Shown here in pieces: positions 9,433-17,922 of a stretch of 64,000 bases of DNA. The notes under the pieces were generated by a model that was not told the origin of the DNA, searched no databases, and saw only the letters and a program-made list of their open reading frames with translations. The stretch lies in assembly GCA_963744935.1 (NCBI GenBank), contig CAVUVM010000009.1:62001-126000 (forward strand), given 5' to 3'. Both the position numbers and the translations under genes were made by a program. The stretch comes from Bog-473 sp963744935. GTDB lineage: Bacteria; Actinomycetota; Acidimicrobiia; Acidimicrobiales; RAAP-2. Numbering within the stretch: position 1 is the first letter of the stretch; every line of letters begins with the position of its first letter.

Positions 9433-10895
9433 AGGCTGAATGTCGTGTCCTTCACCTCGACGGTGCGCCCGATGAGGCCGTGGGTCACAGCCAGCCGGGC
9501 GGTCGCTGCATCTTCGCAGGTGGCAGCCGTTCGGACCCCATCGGGGAGGTCCGCCACGATGGCGGCGCGGACCGGCTCCAGCCCGCCCTCGCCGCCGTAG
9601 GTGACGGTGAACGACACGACCGCGCCTGCGGTCGATGTCGTGGGTGGGGACACCGCTGTGGGGACGACGGCCGTGGCGGCGGCCGCCTCGTCACCCAGGT
9701 CGGCCAGCAGCGGGGCATCCGTCGGTGGTGTCGCCGACCAGACGGCGAGGCCCGGTTTGGACAACATGCCTGACACCGTCGTGACCAGCCCGAGCTCGGT
9801 CGGGTGCGCACGCAGCCTCTGGCCGAGCGCAGCGTGGGCCATGAGGACGAAGTGGTTGAACGGGCCGCCGGCGAACGCCATGCCGCCGGTGAGGGTGGGC
9901 GCCTCGTCGCGGGGCAGGCCGAGGGCGCGCTGCTGCACCCGGACCGCCGAGGGAAAGCAGGAGTAGACCTCGACGAGGTCGACCTCGGAGAGCGGCCGCG
10001 CAATGGCGCGGGAGGCGGTGCGTCCGAGCACCTCCATGGCGGGCCATGCCTCCAATCGCCGGCGGGCGGTCAGGGTCACCGCTTGCGAACAATGCAGGGC
10101 CACGTGCGGGAAGAGCCAGCGGTCGGCGGGGATCCCCGCCGCGGCGGCGCGTTCGGCCGAGCAGATCAGCAACGCCGACGACTGGTCGACGGTCCACTGG
10201 CTGGCGTGCCAGACGTTGTAAGGGAAGGCGAGGGGACGGTTGCGCGGTCCGGGGGTTGCGATGTCGGTCGCGGCGCGCGGCTGGGCGAAGGCGGCATCGG
10301 GGTTCGCCTGGGCGGCCGTGTTGAAGCGGGCCCACAGGCGGGCGACCTCGTCGCGCTGGGCCTCGGTGCTCAGCCCCTCAGCGGCGCCGAGCGCGTTCTC
10401 AATCATGGCGTACTGCTGGACCGGCGGCAGAACGATGCCGGCGGCGATCTCGACCGGTGCGACGAAGTCGGGCGGTCGGCTGAGGACCTCGTCGGGCGAC
10501 GCGCCCCCCTCGTCGCTCTCGGCGCCACCGTGGCGTGCCCACGCTCGTGCTTCCGCCCCCGCGACGACCACCGCGTCGGCCATGCCGGCTGCGATCGCGG
10601 CGAGGGCGAAGTTGATGGCTTCTTGCTGCGACACGCCGATCTCGCACAGCACCGTGCGCGCACGGGGGGCGCCGATACGGTGCGCCACCGTGCGCGCCGG
10701 GTCGGCGTGCGACCACGTGCCCTGCGGCACCACGATGCACCCGATCGCACGCAGGATCTCCGGCGCGCCGGCGTCGTCCGCGGCGGCCCGCACTGCCGCG
10801 GTCATGAGGTCGACGACCGGCGCGGCATGGTTCGCCGTCCCCAGCCCTACCAAGACCGGGAGACGCGGATCGAGACTTCGAGCACGTCCGGCCAC
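9429..10895 (-). CDS. Thiolase-fold protein (acetyl-CoA acetyltransferase-like)
   Basis: The 488-residue protein from the GTG at 10895 has the thiolase-fold pattern: VLVGLGTANHAAPVVDLM near the start, ADAVVVAGAEARA near 100, SEVDLVEVYSCFPSAV near 300, GGMAFAGGPFNHFVLMA near 340 and a C-terminal DUF-like OB region (VSFTVTYGGEGGLEPVRAAIVADL). Where classic thiolases have the nucleophilic Cys, this one has CEIGVSQQEAINFA, so it may belong to the SCP-x/thiolase-like group without the usual Cys. A longer in-frame extension to 12005 runs through the hydrolase gene and was rejected. It overlaps cydD by GTGA and is divergent from the hydrolase at 10920. Confidence 0.78.
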   Translation of the reverse strand: MAGRARSLDPRLPVLVGLGTANHAAPVVDLMTAAVRAAADDAGAPEILRAIGCIVVPQGTWSHADPARTVAHRIGAPRARTVLCEIGVSQQEAINFALAAIAAGMADAVVVAGAEARAWARHGGAESDEGGASPDEVLSRPPDFVAPVEIAAGIVLPPVQQYAMIENALGAAEGLSTEAQRDEVARLWARFNTAAQANPDAAFAQPRAATDIATPGPRNRPLAFPYNVWHASQWTVDQSSALLICSAERAAAAGIPADRWLFPHVALHCSQAVTLTARRRLEAWPAMEVLGRTASRAIARPLSEVDLVEVYSCFPSAVRVQQRALGLPRDEAPTLTGGMAFAGGPFNHFVLMAHAALGQRLRAHPTELGLVTTVSGMLSKPGLAVWSATPPTDAPLLADLGDEAAAATAVVPTAVSPPTTSTAGAVVSFTVTYGGEGGLEPVRAAIVADLPDGVRTAATCEDAATARLAVTHGLIGRTVEVKDTTFSL

Positions 10896-10919
10896 GACGG
10901 TCGATGCTACGGTCCGGCC

Positions 10920-11771
10920 ATGGTGACGGGCGAAGCAGGCAGGTGGGACGCCGCGCTCGACGACTTCACCAAGGAGTCGTTCGAAGCCGACGGGAAGAGA
11001 CGGGATGTCTACCGGATCGGCGAGGGGCCCGCGGTGATCGTGATCAGCGAGATGCCGGGCATCACACCCCTGGTGGCCCAGTTCGGTCGCCGTGTCGCCG
11101 CCGCCGGCTGCACCGCCGTGCTGCCCCACCTCTTCGGTGATCCCGGCAGGCCCATGTCCGGCGGGTACGCGTTGCGGTCCATCGGTTCGGCCTGCGTGTC
11201 GCGTGAGTTCGCTTGTTTCGCCCTGAAGAAGACGAGCCCGGCCACGGTCTGGCTGCGCAAGCTCGCCGCGTACGAGCACGAACGCTGTGGCGGGCCTGGG
11301 GTGGGCGTGGTCGGGATGTGCTTCACGGGAGGCTTCGCGCTGGCGATGATGGTTGACGTCGTCGTCGTCGCCCCGGTCCTCAGCCAGCCCTCGTTGCCGT
11401 TCCCGATCGGCAAGCGGCACAAGGCGGACATCGGGATCTCCGACGCGGACCTTGCCGCGGTGAAACAGCGGACGGAGGCGGGCACGTGCGTGCTTGGCCT
11501 TCGCTTCTCCAACGACCCCTTCTGCTTCGAGGCGCGTTTCGAGACGCTCCGCCGCGAGCTCGGTGACGCCTTCATCGCGGTGGAGATCGACTCGGCACCG
11601 GGCAACCCGCACGGGCACCCGAAGAACGCGGACTCGGTCCTCACCGACCACCTCGACGACAAGGAGGGCACGCCGACCCGCGCCGCGCTCGACCAGACAC
11701 TCTCGTTCTTCCGCGAGAAGCTGGGTGTCGGGACCGGGCCGGGTCCGCGGCCCGAGGGGATGGGTGCCTGA
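10920..11771 (+). CDS. Dienelactone hydrolase family protein
   Basis: The 283-residue alpha/beta hydrolase has ISEMPGITPLVAQFGRRVAAAG near residue 42 and GVGVVGMCFTGGFALAMM near 125, where the Cys in GMCFTGG is the family's nucleophile. The C-terminal His is probably in GNPHGHP or the following helix. Dienelactone hydrolases open enol-lactones in aromatic catabolism, but many homologues have unknown substrates. The ATG lies 24 bases from the divergent thiolase start, so the two genes share a promoter region. Confidence 0.82.
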   Translation: MVTGEAGRWDAALDDFTKESFEADGKRRDVYRIGEGPAVIVISEMPGITPLVAQFGRRVAAAGCTAVLPHLFGDPGRPMSGGYALRSIGSACVSREFACFALKKTSPATVWLRKLAAYEHERCGGPGVGVVGMCFTGGFALAMMVDVVVVAPVLSQPSLPFPIGKRHKADIGISDADLAAVKQRTEAGTCVLGLRFSNDPFCFEARFETLRRELGDAFIAVEIDSAPGNPHGHPKNADSVLTDHLDDKEGTPTRAALDQTLSFFREKLGVGTGPGPRPEGMGA

Positions 11772-11812
11772 GCACGCGGCTGGGTCGGGGAACCACCGAA
11801 CCACCGAGCGGC

Positions 11813-13180
11813 TCAGGTCGGTGCGTCGAGGATCTCCCGGCAGACGCGCTCGCCCGAACGCACTGCACCGTCCATCGCGCCATAGGACACAGTCGCCGTC
11901 TCGGTGCCGGCCCAGTGGATCCGCGCCACAGGCTCGCGCAGGCGTTGGCCGTACTGGGTCAGGACACCGGTTGGAAAGTGACCCAGCGAGCAGCCGCGGG
12001 TCCACCGCTCCTCGGCCCAGTTGACCTCGATCACTTCGAGTGGCTGCGCGGCTCTCGGTCCGAATCTCGTGACGAGCATGGTGAGCAACGTGTCACGGCG
12101 CTCGTCAGGCCCCTGTCGCCAGAGCGCACGAGCCTGGGGCCCGGCCGCGTAGGTTCCGATCACGCCGTGCCCGTGGCCGGGCTGCGTCGTGTCGAGAGTG
12201 ACCTCAATGAGGTCGTCGAGCGCGACGCTCGCGCCAGAGACGCCGTCCGCGCGCCAGAAGGGTTCGTCGTAGACCGCCACCGTCTTGACCTCGCTGCCGG
12301 CGGGGATCTGATGGAGCAGCAGCGCGTGGTCCCCCGGGAGCGCGGGCTCGAAGCGGATGCCGGCAGCCAGAGCCCTGGGCAGAGCGAGGACGACCCGCCG
12401 TGCGGTGACCGTCCCCGCGTCGGATGTCACGGTGACCCGGTCCGAGCTCTGGGTGACGGCAGTCACCGGGGCGCCGAGGACCACTGCGTCGCCGAGCTCG
12501 GCCGCCAAGGCGTCAGGGATGCGACCGACTCCCCCTTCGAACTGGGAGTCCTGGTAGCCGCCCGCGATCGACATGAGTGCCTCGACCCCGCCGGCGGAGC
12601 GCACGAGGAACAGCCAGTTGAGGAGCGAGACCTCGGAGAGGTCACAGGCGAAGCAGGCACGAATTGTAGCGTCGACGAGGTCTCGGGCCAGCTGCGTCGG
12701 GACGCGGGCAGGCGAGAGCCAGCTGCCAACGGACTGCGCGTCCCAGGTGGAGGCGCGCCGAGCCTGCCAGGGCGCATCGACCGGGACCCTCTTCGCCATG
12801 GCGTTCATGCGCGCGATGGCCTGGCCGGCGCTCGCGAGTGCTGCCGGATTGATGCGAGGAATGTCCCCGCGGTAACGACGGATCTTGCCGCCGGTGGCGA
12901 GCACGTAGTCGCCGTCGACGAACGTCTTGAAGGTGGCGACTCCCATCTCCTTGGCGAGGGCGTGCAGGTAATCGTGGTTCGGCCCGACGAAGCAGCCGCC
13001 CATGTCCACGGGCACTCCCCCCCGTGTCGTCTGGGTCCAGACACGCCCGCCGACGCGGTCGCGTGCTTCGAGCACCACGACCGATTGTCCGGCCTGGGAC
13101 AGGCGCCGAGCCGCGGTGAGCCCAGCCAGGCCGGCACCGACGACGCAGACGTCGGCTTCGCCGGGTGCGGTCGTGCTCAT
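11813..13180 (-). CDS. Flavin monoamine oxidase family protein
   Basis: The 455-residue protein begins with the FAD-binding Rossmann motif CVVGAGLAGLTAARRLSQAG and the second motif VLEARDRVGGRVWTQ. The C-terminus has IHWAGTETATVSYGAMDGAVRSG, the family's flavin-binding end. The family oxidises primary or polyamines to aldehydes with release of hydrogen peroxide and ammonia; putrescine oxidase is one possible identity. The active-site substrate cannot be read directly. No signal peptide is present, so it is cytoplasmic. It stands alone, convergent with the hydrolase gene. Confidence 0.87.
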   Translation of the reverse strand: MSTTAPGEADVCVVGAGLAGLTAARRLSQAGQSVVVLEARDRVGGRVWTQTTRGGVPVDMGGCFVGPNHDYLHALAKEMGVATFKTFVDGDYVLATGGKIRRYRGDIPRINPAALASAGQAIARMNAMAKRVPVDAPWQARRASTWDAQSVGSWLSPARVPTQLARDLVDATIRACFACDLSEVSLLNWLFLVRSAGGVEALMSIAGGYQDSQFEGGVGRIPDALAAELGDAVVLGAPVTAVTQSSDRVTVTSDAGTVTARRVVLALPRALAAGIRFEPALPGDHALLLHQIPAGSEVKTVAVYDEPFWRADGVSGASVALDDLIEVTLDTTQPGHGHGVIGTYAAGPQARALWRQGPDERRDTLLTMLVTRFGPRAAQPLEVIEVNWAEERWTRGCSLGHFPTGVLTQYGQRLREPVARIHWAGTETATVSYGAMDGAVRSGERVCREILDAPT

Positions 13181-13314
13181 GGCGCACCTCCCCTCCGTCG
13201 CCCGGGCGGCCTCCCCGATCGGCCGAGCGTGTCACGGTGAGGGTACTGCGCTAGGTCCCGCCCCGCGCCGGCAACATGGCCGAACCGGGTGGGGTGGAGT
13301 GCGAGCGAGCCCTG

Positions 13315-14163
13315 TTACGTGGTCGTCGTGGTCGTCGTGGTCACGTTGCCGGCCCCTCCTGAACCGGCGCTGCCCTTCCGACCGTGCCGGCCGGAGCCCT
13401 TCAGCCCGGTGCGGCTCAGTCCCGCGTGGGACGTCCCCTGACTTCTGAGGATGCGACGGATCTGGATCACGTCCGAGCCACCCTTTTCGAGCGCGCCACG
13501 TGCGGTCTTCACGGACGACTTCGCCGAGTTGAGCAGGTCGCGGTTCGCGTTGATTTGTGCCGGCGTGTAAGCCAACACCGTGGTGGACAACCCATTGGTG
13601 GCATTAGTCGCCTTGGTGCTCTGGGTGGTGAGGTCGTCGATCAGCGGCTGCAACTTCGCCTGGTTGCCTGAGTTGACGTAGCCCTGGGCCTTGGTCGTGT
13701 CCGACGACAGCACCCGAATCGCGGTGGCCGTGTCCCGGTCCGCTGCGGCCGCGAGACTCGAGGCCGGCAGCACGAGCAGATAGACCCGGAACCCGGTGAA
13801 GATGGTCGAGAAGTCCTGGCGCGCCTGCTGCACCGTGGTGTCACCCTGGATCTTCTGGTTCAACTGCTGCAGCGGCACAATGTCGGCGCTCAGGTGGGAC
13901 ACGAGGCCGGACTGGCCCGAACCGAGCCCCTTGGCCGCGTTGGCCTTGGCGATGGCCGAGTTCAACGAGTCCACGCGCTTGGTGATGGCGGTGTTCGCCT
14001 GGGCCTTGACGCCGGTGAGCGTGGTCAGTCCGCTGTTCGCCGAGCCGCTCGATCCCGACTGTGCTGCGCCGGCGAGCCCGGCATTCGCGCCGACCGCGAG
14101 CGCAGCGCTGGACGCAACCGCGAGCGTGCCCAGCCTGATCAGATTGGTGCGCACATATGTCAT
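13315..14163 (-). CDS. Secreted alpha-helical protein with Thr-rich tail
   Basis: The ATG at 14163 follows GGAGG at good spacing. The 282-residue product starts with a signal peptide (MTYVRTNLIRLG, then LAVASSAALAVGANAGLAGAAQ) and continues as Ala/Ser/Gln/Lys-rich helix, with no cysteines. It ends with a basic SGRHGRKGSAGSGG stretch and a run of eight threonines. No family was recognised. It is divergent from the response regulator at 14333, and phased direct repeats between them suggest it is a target of that system. The role could be envelope-associated, but this is inferred from position only. Confidence 0.75.
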   Translation of the reverse strand: MTYVRTNLIRLGTLAVASSAALAVGANAGLAGAAQSGSSGSANSGLTTLTGVKAQANTAITKRVDSLNSAIAKANAAKGLGSGQSGLVSHLSADIVPLQQLNQKIQGDTTVQQARQDFSTIFTGFRVYLLVLPASSLAAAADRDTATAIRVLSSDTTKAQGYVNSGNQAKLQPLIDDLTTQSTKATNATNGLSTTVLAYTPAQINANRDLLNSAKSSVKTARGALEKGGSDVIQIRRILRSQGTSHAGLSRTGLKGSGRHGRKGSAGSGGAGNVTTTTTTTT

Positions 14164-14243
14164 GGTGCTCCTCCGTCTCGTCGTCGGGCACGGCCCGCTC
14201 AGCACCCGGGCCGGCCCACAGAGTCCATCATGCGCAGGCCCCG

Positions 14244-14283
14244 GTGAAGGGTCTATTCGGCAAACGTGAGGGTTCTGTGAGGG
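14244..14283 (+). promoter_or_regulatory. Phased direct repeats, candidate response-regulator box
   Basis: GTGAAGGGTCT at 14244, GTGAGGGTTCT at 14266 and GTGAGGG at 14277 start 22 and 11 bases apart, i.e. on the same face of the helix. OmpR/PhoB-family regulators bind such 11-bp direct repeats. The site lies in the 169-bp region between the divergent secreted-protein gene and the regulator gene, so it could control both. Confidence 0.55.
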
Positions 14284-14332
14284 ATGCGCCCATTGCGGCA
14301 ATTCGGGGTGCGGCAGGTGGGAGGCTAGATAC

Positions 14333-15010
14333 GTGAGCACGGAGAACGGGACCGTCGTCGTGGTGGAAGACGATCCGCACATCGCCGACCTGGTGGACCT
14401 CTACTTGCGGCGGGAGGGCTATCGGGTGCTGTTGGCCGCCGACGGGGAGCGGGGCCTCGAGATCTTCAAGCAGGAAAGTCCCTGGATCGTGATCCTCGAC
14501 GTCGGCCTGCCCGGCGGCCGTGACGGGTTCGATGTCTGCCGCGAGATCCGAGCCTGCAGTTCGGTCCCGGTCCTCTTTCTGACCGCTCGAGACGACGAGG
14601 TCGATCGGATCCTCGGCTTGGAGCTCGGGGCGGACGACTACCTCGTGAAGCCGTTCAGCCCGCGCGAGTTGGTCGCGCGTGTCCGGGCCATCCTGCGGCG
14701 CACCAGAGAGGGGCCAGCGCCCCAAGAGGTCGTGGCAGTGGGAGACCTCGAAGTCGACATGCGCCGTCGCGAGGCGCGTCGCGCCGACGAGGTCGTCGCC
14801 CTGGCGACCCGAGAGTTCGACCTGCTCGCGTTCCTCGCCAACAACGCCGGCCTGGCCCTGTCCCGCCAGCAGCTGCTCGACGGCGTCTGGGGCACCGACT
14901 GGTACGGCGACGAGCGCACCGTCGACGTCCACGTGGCCCAGCTGCGCAAGAAACTCGGTGCCGACCTGCCGCTCGCCACCGTGTGGGGCGTCGGGTACAG
15001 GTTCGGGTGA
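14333..15010 (+). CDS. OmpR/PhoB-family response regulator
   Basis: The 225-residue protein has a receiver domain with the acidic pocket VVEDDPH (residues 11-16), phosphoacceptor Asp56 in WIVILDVGLP, Thr84 and Lys106 (DDYLVKPF). A C-terminal winged helix follows, containing LATREFDLLAFLANN and ERTVDVHVAQLRKKL. It begins at a GTG and is followed two bases after its stop by the sensor kinase gene. The signal is unknown. Phased repeats just upstream (14244-14283) suggest autoregulation. Confidence 0.92.
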   Translation: MSTENGTVVVVEDDPHIADLVDLYLRREGYRVLLAADGERGLEIFKQESPWIVILDVGLPGGRDGFDVCREIRACSSVPVLFLTARDDEVDRILGLELGADDYLVKPFSPRELVARVRAILRRTREGPAPQEVVAVGDLEVDMRRREARRADEVVALATREFDLLAFLANNAGLALSRQQLLDGVWGTDWYGDERTVDVHVAQLRKKLGADLPLATVWGVGYRFG

Positions 15011-15012
15011 CC

Positions 15013-16449
15013 ATGCGCGTCCGCTTGATGCTGGCCATGGTCGGCCTCGTCGCGGTCGTGCTCGTCATCGCCGGCGCCGGCAGCTTGATCCTGACCCGCA
15101 ACGCCGCCCGCAACCAGGCCGGACAGCAGCTGGTCACCCAAGCCGACGCCCTGACGTCGAGCAAGACTGGGGGCCGCTCCCTCGCCGTGCTGAGTGTCAT
15201 CCGGCGCACGCTCAAGCTCGAGGACGCCGATGTGATCCGGATCGACCGCCTGGGCAATCTGGAGACGCCGCTGCCCGCCAACCTGACGGCCGAGGACATC
15301 GACGCGGCGGCGGTGCAGTCGGGGCAGACGACATCGGGTCGCAGCGGCAATCTGGTCTACGCCGTGGCGCCCGTCACGCTCTCGGCCAAGGCCCGCGCCC
15401 AGCTCGACAAGCGCTCCCGGGTCCCCTTCGGCGGCACCTTCGCGGTGTTGTTGACGCGCGACGTCGGGGGCCTCGGCCCGAGTTGGGGCTACTTCATCGT
15501 CGCGGGCGGAGCCGCGTTGCTCGTCGCGGCCCTCGTGGCGTGGCAGATGTCGCGTCGCATGGCGCGCCCGCTGGTCGAGGCCATGAATGTGACCGGCCGC
15601 ATCGCGTCCGGCGAACTGGAGAGTCGCGTGCCGGTCGGGCGCCGCGACTACCCCGAGTTCACCTCGTTGGCGGGCTCCATCAACGACATGGCGCAGAGGC
15701 TCGAGGACAGCCGCGCCCGAGAGCGCCAGCTGCTCCTCGCCGTCTCCCACGACCTGCGCACGCCGCTCACGTCCATCCGCGGCTTCGCCGAGGCGATCGA
15801 AGACGGGGCGATCGAGGACACCGGGAAGGCGGCTGACGTCATCATCGCGGAGTCGCGACGCCTCGAGCGCCTCGTGGGCGACCTGCTCGACTTGACCAAG
15901 CTCGAGGCGCGCCAGATGTCGATCTCCATGCGCCCCACCGATGCGGCCGAGGTGGTCTCCACGACGGCCGAGGGATTCCGGCCGGCCGCCGCCAAGAGCG
16001 GCCTGAAGATCGTGCTGCACGTTCCAGACGGTGGCACGGCAATGGTTCCGGGCGATGCCGCGCCGCCCCTGCGCCGACCGGCCGCGGCGGATCCTGATCG
16101 GCTCGCCCAGCTGTTGGCGAACCTCGTCGAGAACGCACTCACGTTTGCCCGCTCCACCGTGACGGTCTCGCTCATCGATAGCTCTGCCAACGGGGAGTGT
16201 GTGATCACGGTCGAAGACGACGGGCCCGGCATCGCCCCGGGAGACCTCGAGCGTGTGTTCGAGCGCTTCTATCGTGCCGACCGCGGCCCGAACCGGCAGA
16301 TGGGTTCGGGACTTGGTCTGGCCATCGTGGCGGAGCTGGCGTCGGCCATGGGCGGGAGCGTCCGAGCCGACTCGCCGCTCAGGTACGACGGTGGTTCGCG
16401 TTTCGTCGTGACGTTGCGAATGTGGTCGGCGCCGGTTCCTGTCGCCTAG
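15013..16449 (+). CDS. Sensor histidine kinase
   Basis: The 478-residue kinase has two membrane segments (about residues 4-28 and 160-178) flanking an extracytoplasmic domain of about 130 residues. HAMP-like sequence (RRMARPLVEAMNVTGRIASGEL) follows, then the dimerisation helix with His246 in LLAVSHDLRTPLTSIRGF. The ATPase domain has the N box NLVENALTFARS, VEDDGPGI (G1) and GSGLGLAIVAEL (G2). A Pro/Arg/Ala-rich insert (about residues 345-360) sits before the N box. Cognate regulator is the gene directly upstream. Confidence 0.92.
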   Translation: MRVRLMLAMVGLVAVVLVIAGAGSLILTRNAARNQAGQQLVTQADALTSSKTGGRSLAVLSVIRRTLKLEDADVIRIDRLGNLETPLPANLTAEDIDAAAVQSGQTTSGRSGNLVYAVAPVTLSAKARAQLDKRSRVPFGGTFAVLLTRDVGGLGPSWGYFIVAGGAALLVAALVAWQMSRRMARPLVEAMNVTGRIASGELESRVPVGRRDYPEFTSLAGSINDMAQRLEDSRARERQLLLAVSHDLRTPLTSIRGFAEAIEDGAIEDTGKAADVIIAESRRLERLVGDLLDLTKLEARQMSISMRPTDAAEVVSTTAEGFRPAAAKSGLKIVLHVPDGGTAMVPGDAAPPLRRPAAADPDRLAQLLANLVENALTFARSTVTVSLIDSSANGECVITVEDDGPGIAPGDLERVFERFYRADRGPNRQMGSGLGLAIVAELASAMGGSVRADSPLRYDGGSRFVVTLRMWSAPVPVA

Positions 16450-16486
16450 GTATCCGGCCCGTCAGCGGGTCAGTGAGATCAGTGCG

Positions 16487-16723
16487 TCAGTGGCCCGGCA
16501 GCGATGCGACGGGCTTCCCGGTAGACGGCGTCACCGGATAGGGTTTGGCGGGGACGATCGATGCCGCCCCGCTCGGTGTCGATATCACGACCAGCGCCCG
16601 GTACGTCACGGCGTACGAGCAGGCAGCGACGACGAGAGTGATGACGATCGCGCAGGCAAACCGGGCGAGCCAGTGCTGGCTCGTACGGTGCTCCAAGCGG
16701 ATAGTGCCTTCTAGCATTCCCAT
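16487..16723 (-). CDS. Small membrane protein, unknown
   Basis: A 78-residue frame from an ATG at 16723 has one clear membrane segment (FACAIVITLVVAACSYAVTYRALVV, about residues 21-45, here given in part) and a Pro/Ser-rich C-terminus ending PVASLPGH. No family was recognised. It is convergent with the kinase gene. The single hydrophobic segment and lack of a competing frame make it plausible, but a chance frame cannot be excluded. Confidence 0.45.
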   Translation of the reverse strand: MGMLEGTIRLEHRTSQHWLARFACAIVITLVVAACSYAVTYRALVVISTPSGAASIVPAKPYPVTPSTGKPVASLPGH

Positions 16724-16907
16724 AGTGCCGTCGAGCCGTCCTCGGCCAGTCTCCTAGACATCCACTTGGGTATTCGGCCTGCAGGTGACCCGTCTTGAGC
16801 GTCGAAACCCTCTGCGCCCACTCCCGGAAGCGGCGCCGCCGCCTCGCACGCCGCTCCGAGCTCGAACAGACCAGCTCAGAGGCGTCGCGGGCGCCGATCC
16901 GCAGCGA

Positions 16908-17813
16908 CTAGCGACTCGACAGAAATGTCGCCCCGAAAGCCTGGATCCACTCGACGGGTCCGGGGGCCGGCGACCAGGGTGGGCCGATGATCGTCCAGTC
17001 CACCCCCATCTCGTCCATCTCCTTGAAGCGGTGCTTGATCTGCTCGGCGTCGCGCTCGAAATGGGCCAGGCTCGGTCCTGAGTAGCTCAGGACCAGCGTG
17101 AGCTCCTCGTAGCGGTCGCCGGCGAATCGCTTGAGGGCGCCGAGACGCTCCTCGAGCTCCGCAGGGGTGGTGACGGGTGGTGTGCGCGCCGTCTTGGCCA
17201 CTGACGGGGGAGCCGTCATCGGCATCCATCCGTCGGCGTAGGTCGCGGCGCGTTTCAGCGCAGCGTCCGAGTTGCCGCCCATCCAGATCGGGACACGGTT
17301 GTGCCTGGGCGCAGGCAGCGCCCGGATGTTGCGGGCCGAGAAGTGGCGTCCCTCGAAGTCGAAGGGCTCGCCGCTCCAGTGCAGTCGCATCACCTGCAAA
17401 GCCTCTTCGAAGAGGGCGTTTCGCTCCTTGAAGTCCACCCCGAGGGCGAAGTACTCCGACTTGAGGTATCCAGCGCCGGCGCCCAAGTAGAAGCGCCCGT
17501 CAGACATCCGGTTGAGCGTGGCGGCGCTCTTCGCCAGAAGCAAGGGGTTGCGGTAGGGGATGACGCTCAGGTTGGTGACGAGCGCCAGCGTCGTCGTGAC
17601 CCCGGCGGCTGACGAGAGAGCGACGAAGGGATCGAGGCTTTGATGGCCGCCTGATTCGAGCCAGCTGTTGCTGGGCGCGGGGTGCTCCGTGAGGGCGATG
17701 CCGTCCCACCCGGCCGCTTCCGCCGCCGCCGCGACGTCGGCGATCGCGCCCGCGTCGAGCAGGTCGATTCCGCTCCCGCTGGCCTCGGGGTACTGAAGGA
17801 TGAAGCGCACCAT
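16908..17813 (-). CDS. Luciferase-like (LLM class, F420-type) oxidoreductase
   Basis: The 301-residue protein has the LLM barrel pattern: WDGIALTEHPAPS near residue 40, LALVTNLSVIPYRNPLLLAKSAATL near 75, MSDGRFYLGAGAGYLKSEY near 105, and VPIWMGGNSDAALKRAATYADGW near 180. AGGAGG lies just before ATG 17813 and GTG 17810, either of which may be the start. In actinomycetes most such proteins use F420 rather than FMN. Its catalytic role is unknown; the neighbouring PhyH, SDR and CMD genes suggest catabolism of an isoprenoid or steroid-like compound. Confidence 0.83.
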   Translation of the reverse strand: MVRFILQYPEASGSGIDLLDAGAIADVAAAAEAAGWDGIALTEHPAPSNSWLESGGHQSLDPFVALSSAAGVTTTLALVTNLSVIPYRNPLLLAKSAATLNRMSDGRFYLGAGAGYLKSEYFALGVDFKERNALFEEALQVMRLHWSGEPFDFEGRHFSARNIRALPAPRHNRVPIWMGGNSDAALKRAATYADGWMPMTAPPSVAKTARTPPVTTPAELEERLGALKRFAGDRYEELTLVLSYSGPSLAHFERDAEQIKHRFKEMDEMGVDWTIIGPPWSPAPGPVEWIQAFGATFLSSR

Positions 17814-17922
17814 TCCTCCTGGGATCTCGGGCTCCTCGGTCGACCCGGTCTGGAGCACCATATCGACTGTCGCCTCGTGGCTGAATGTGCACGGCAGACA
17901 CATTTGGACGATCATCAATCCG

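Noticed and set aside
10896..12005. An in-frame N-terminal extension of the thiolase-like protein to 12005
   Set aside because: It would run antisense through the whole dienelactone hydrolase gene, has low-complexity composition, and the family's start pattern begins at the GTG at 10895.
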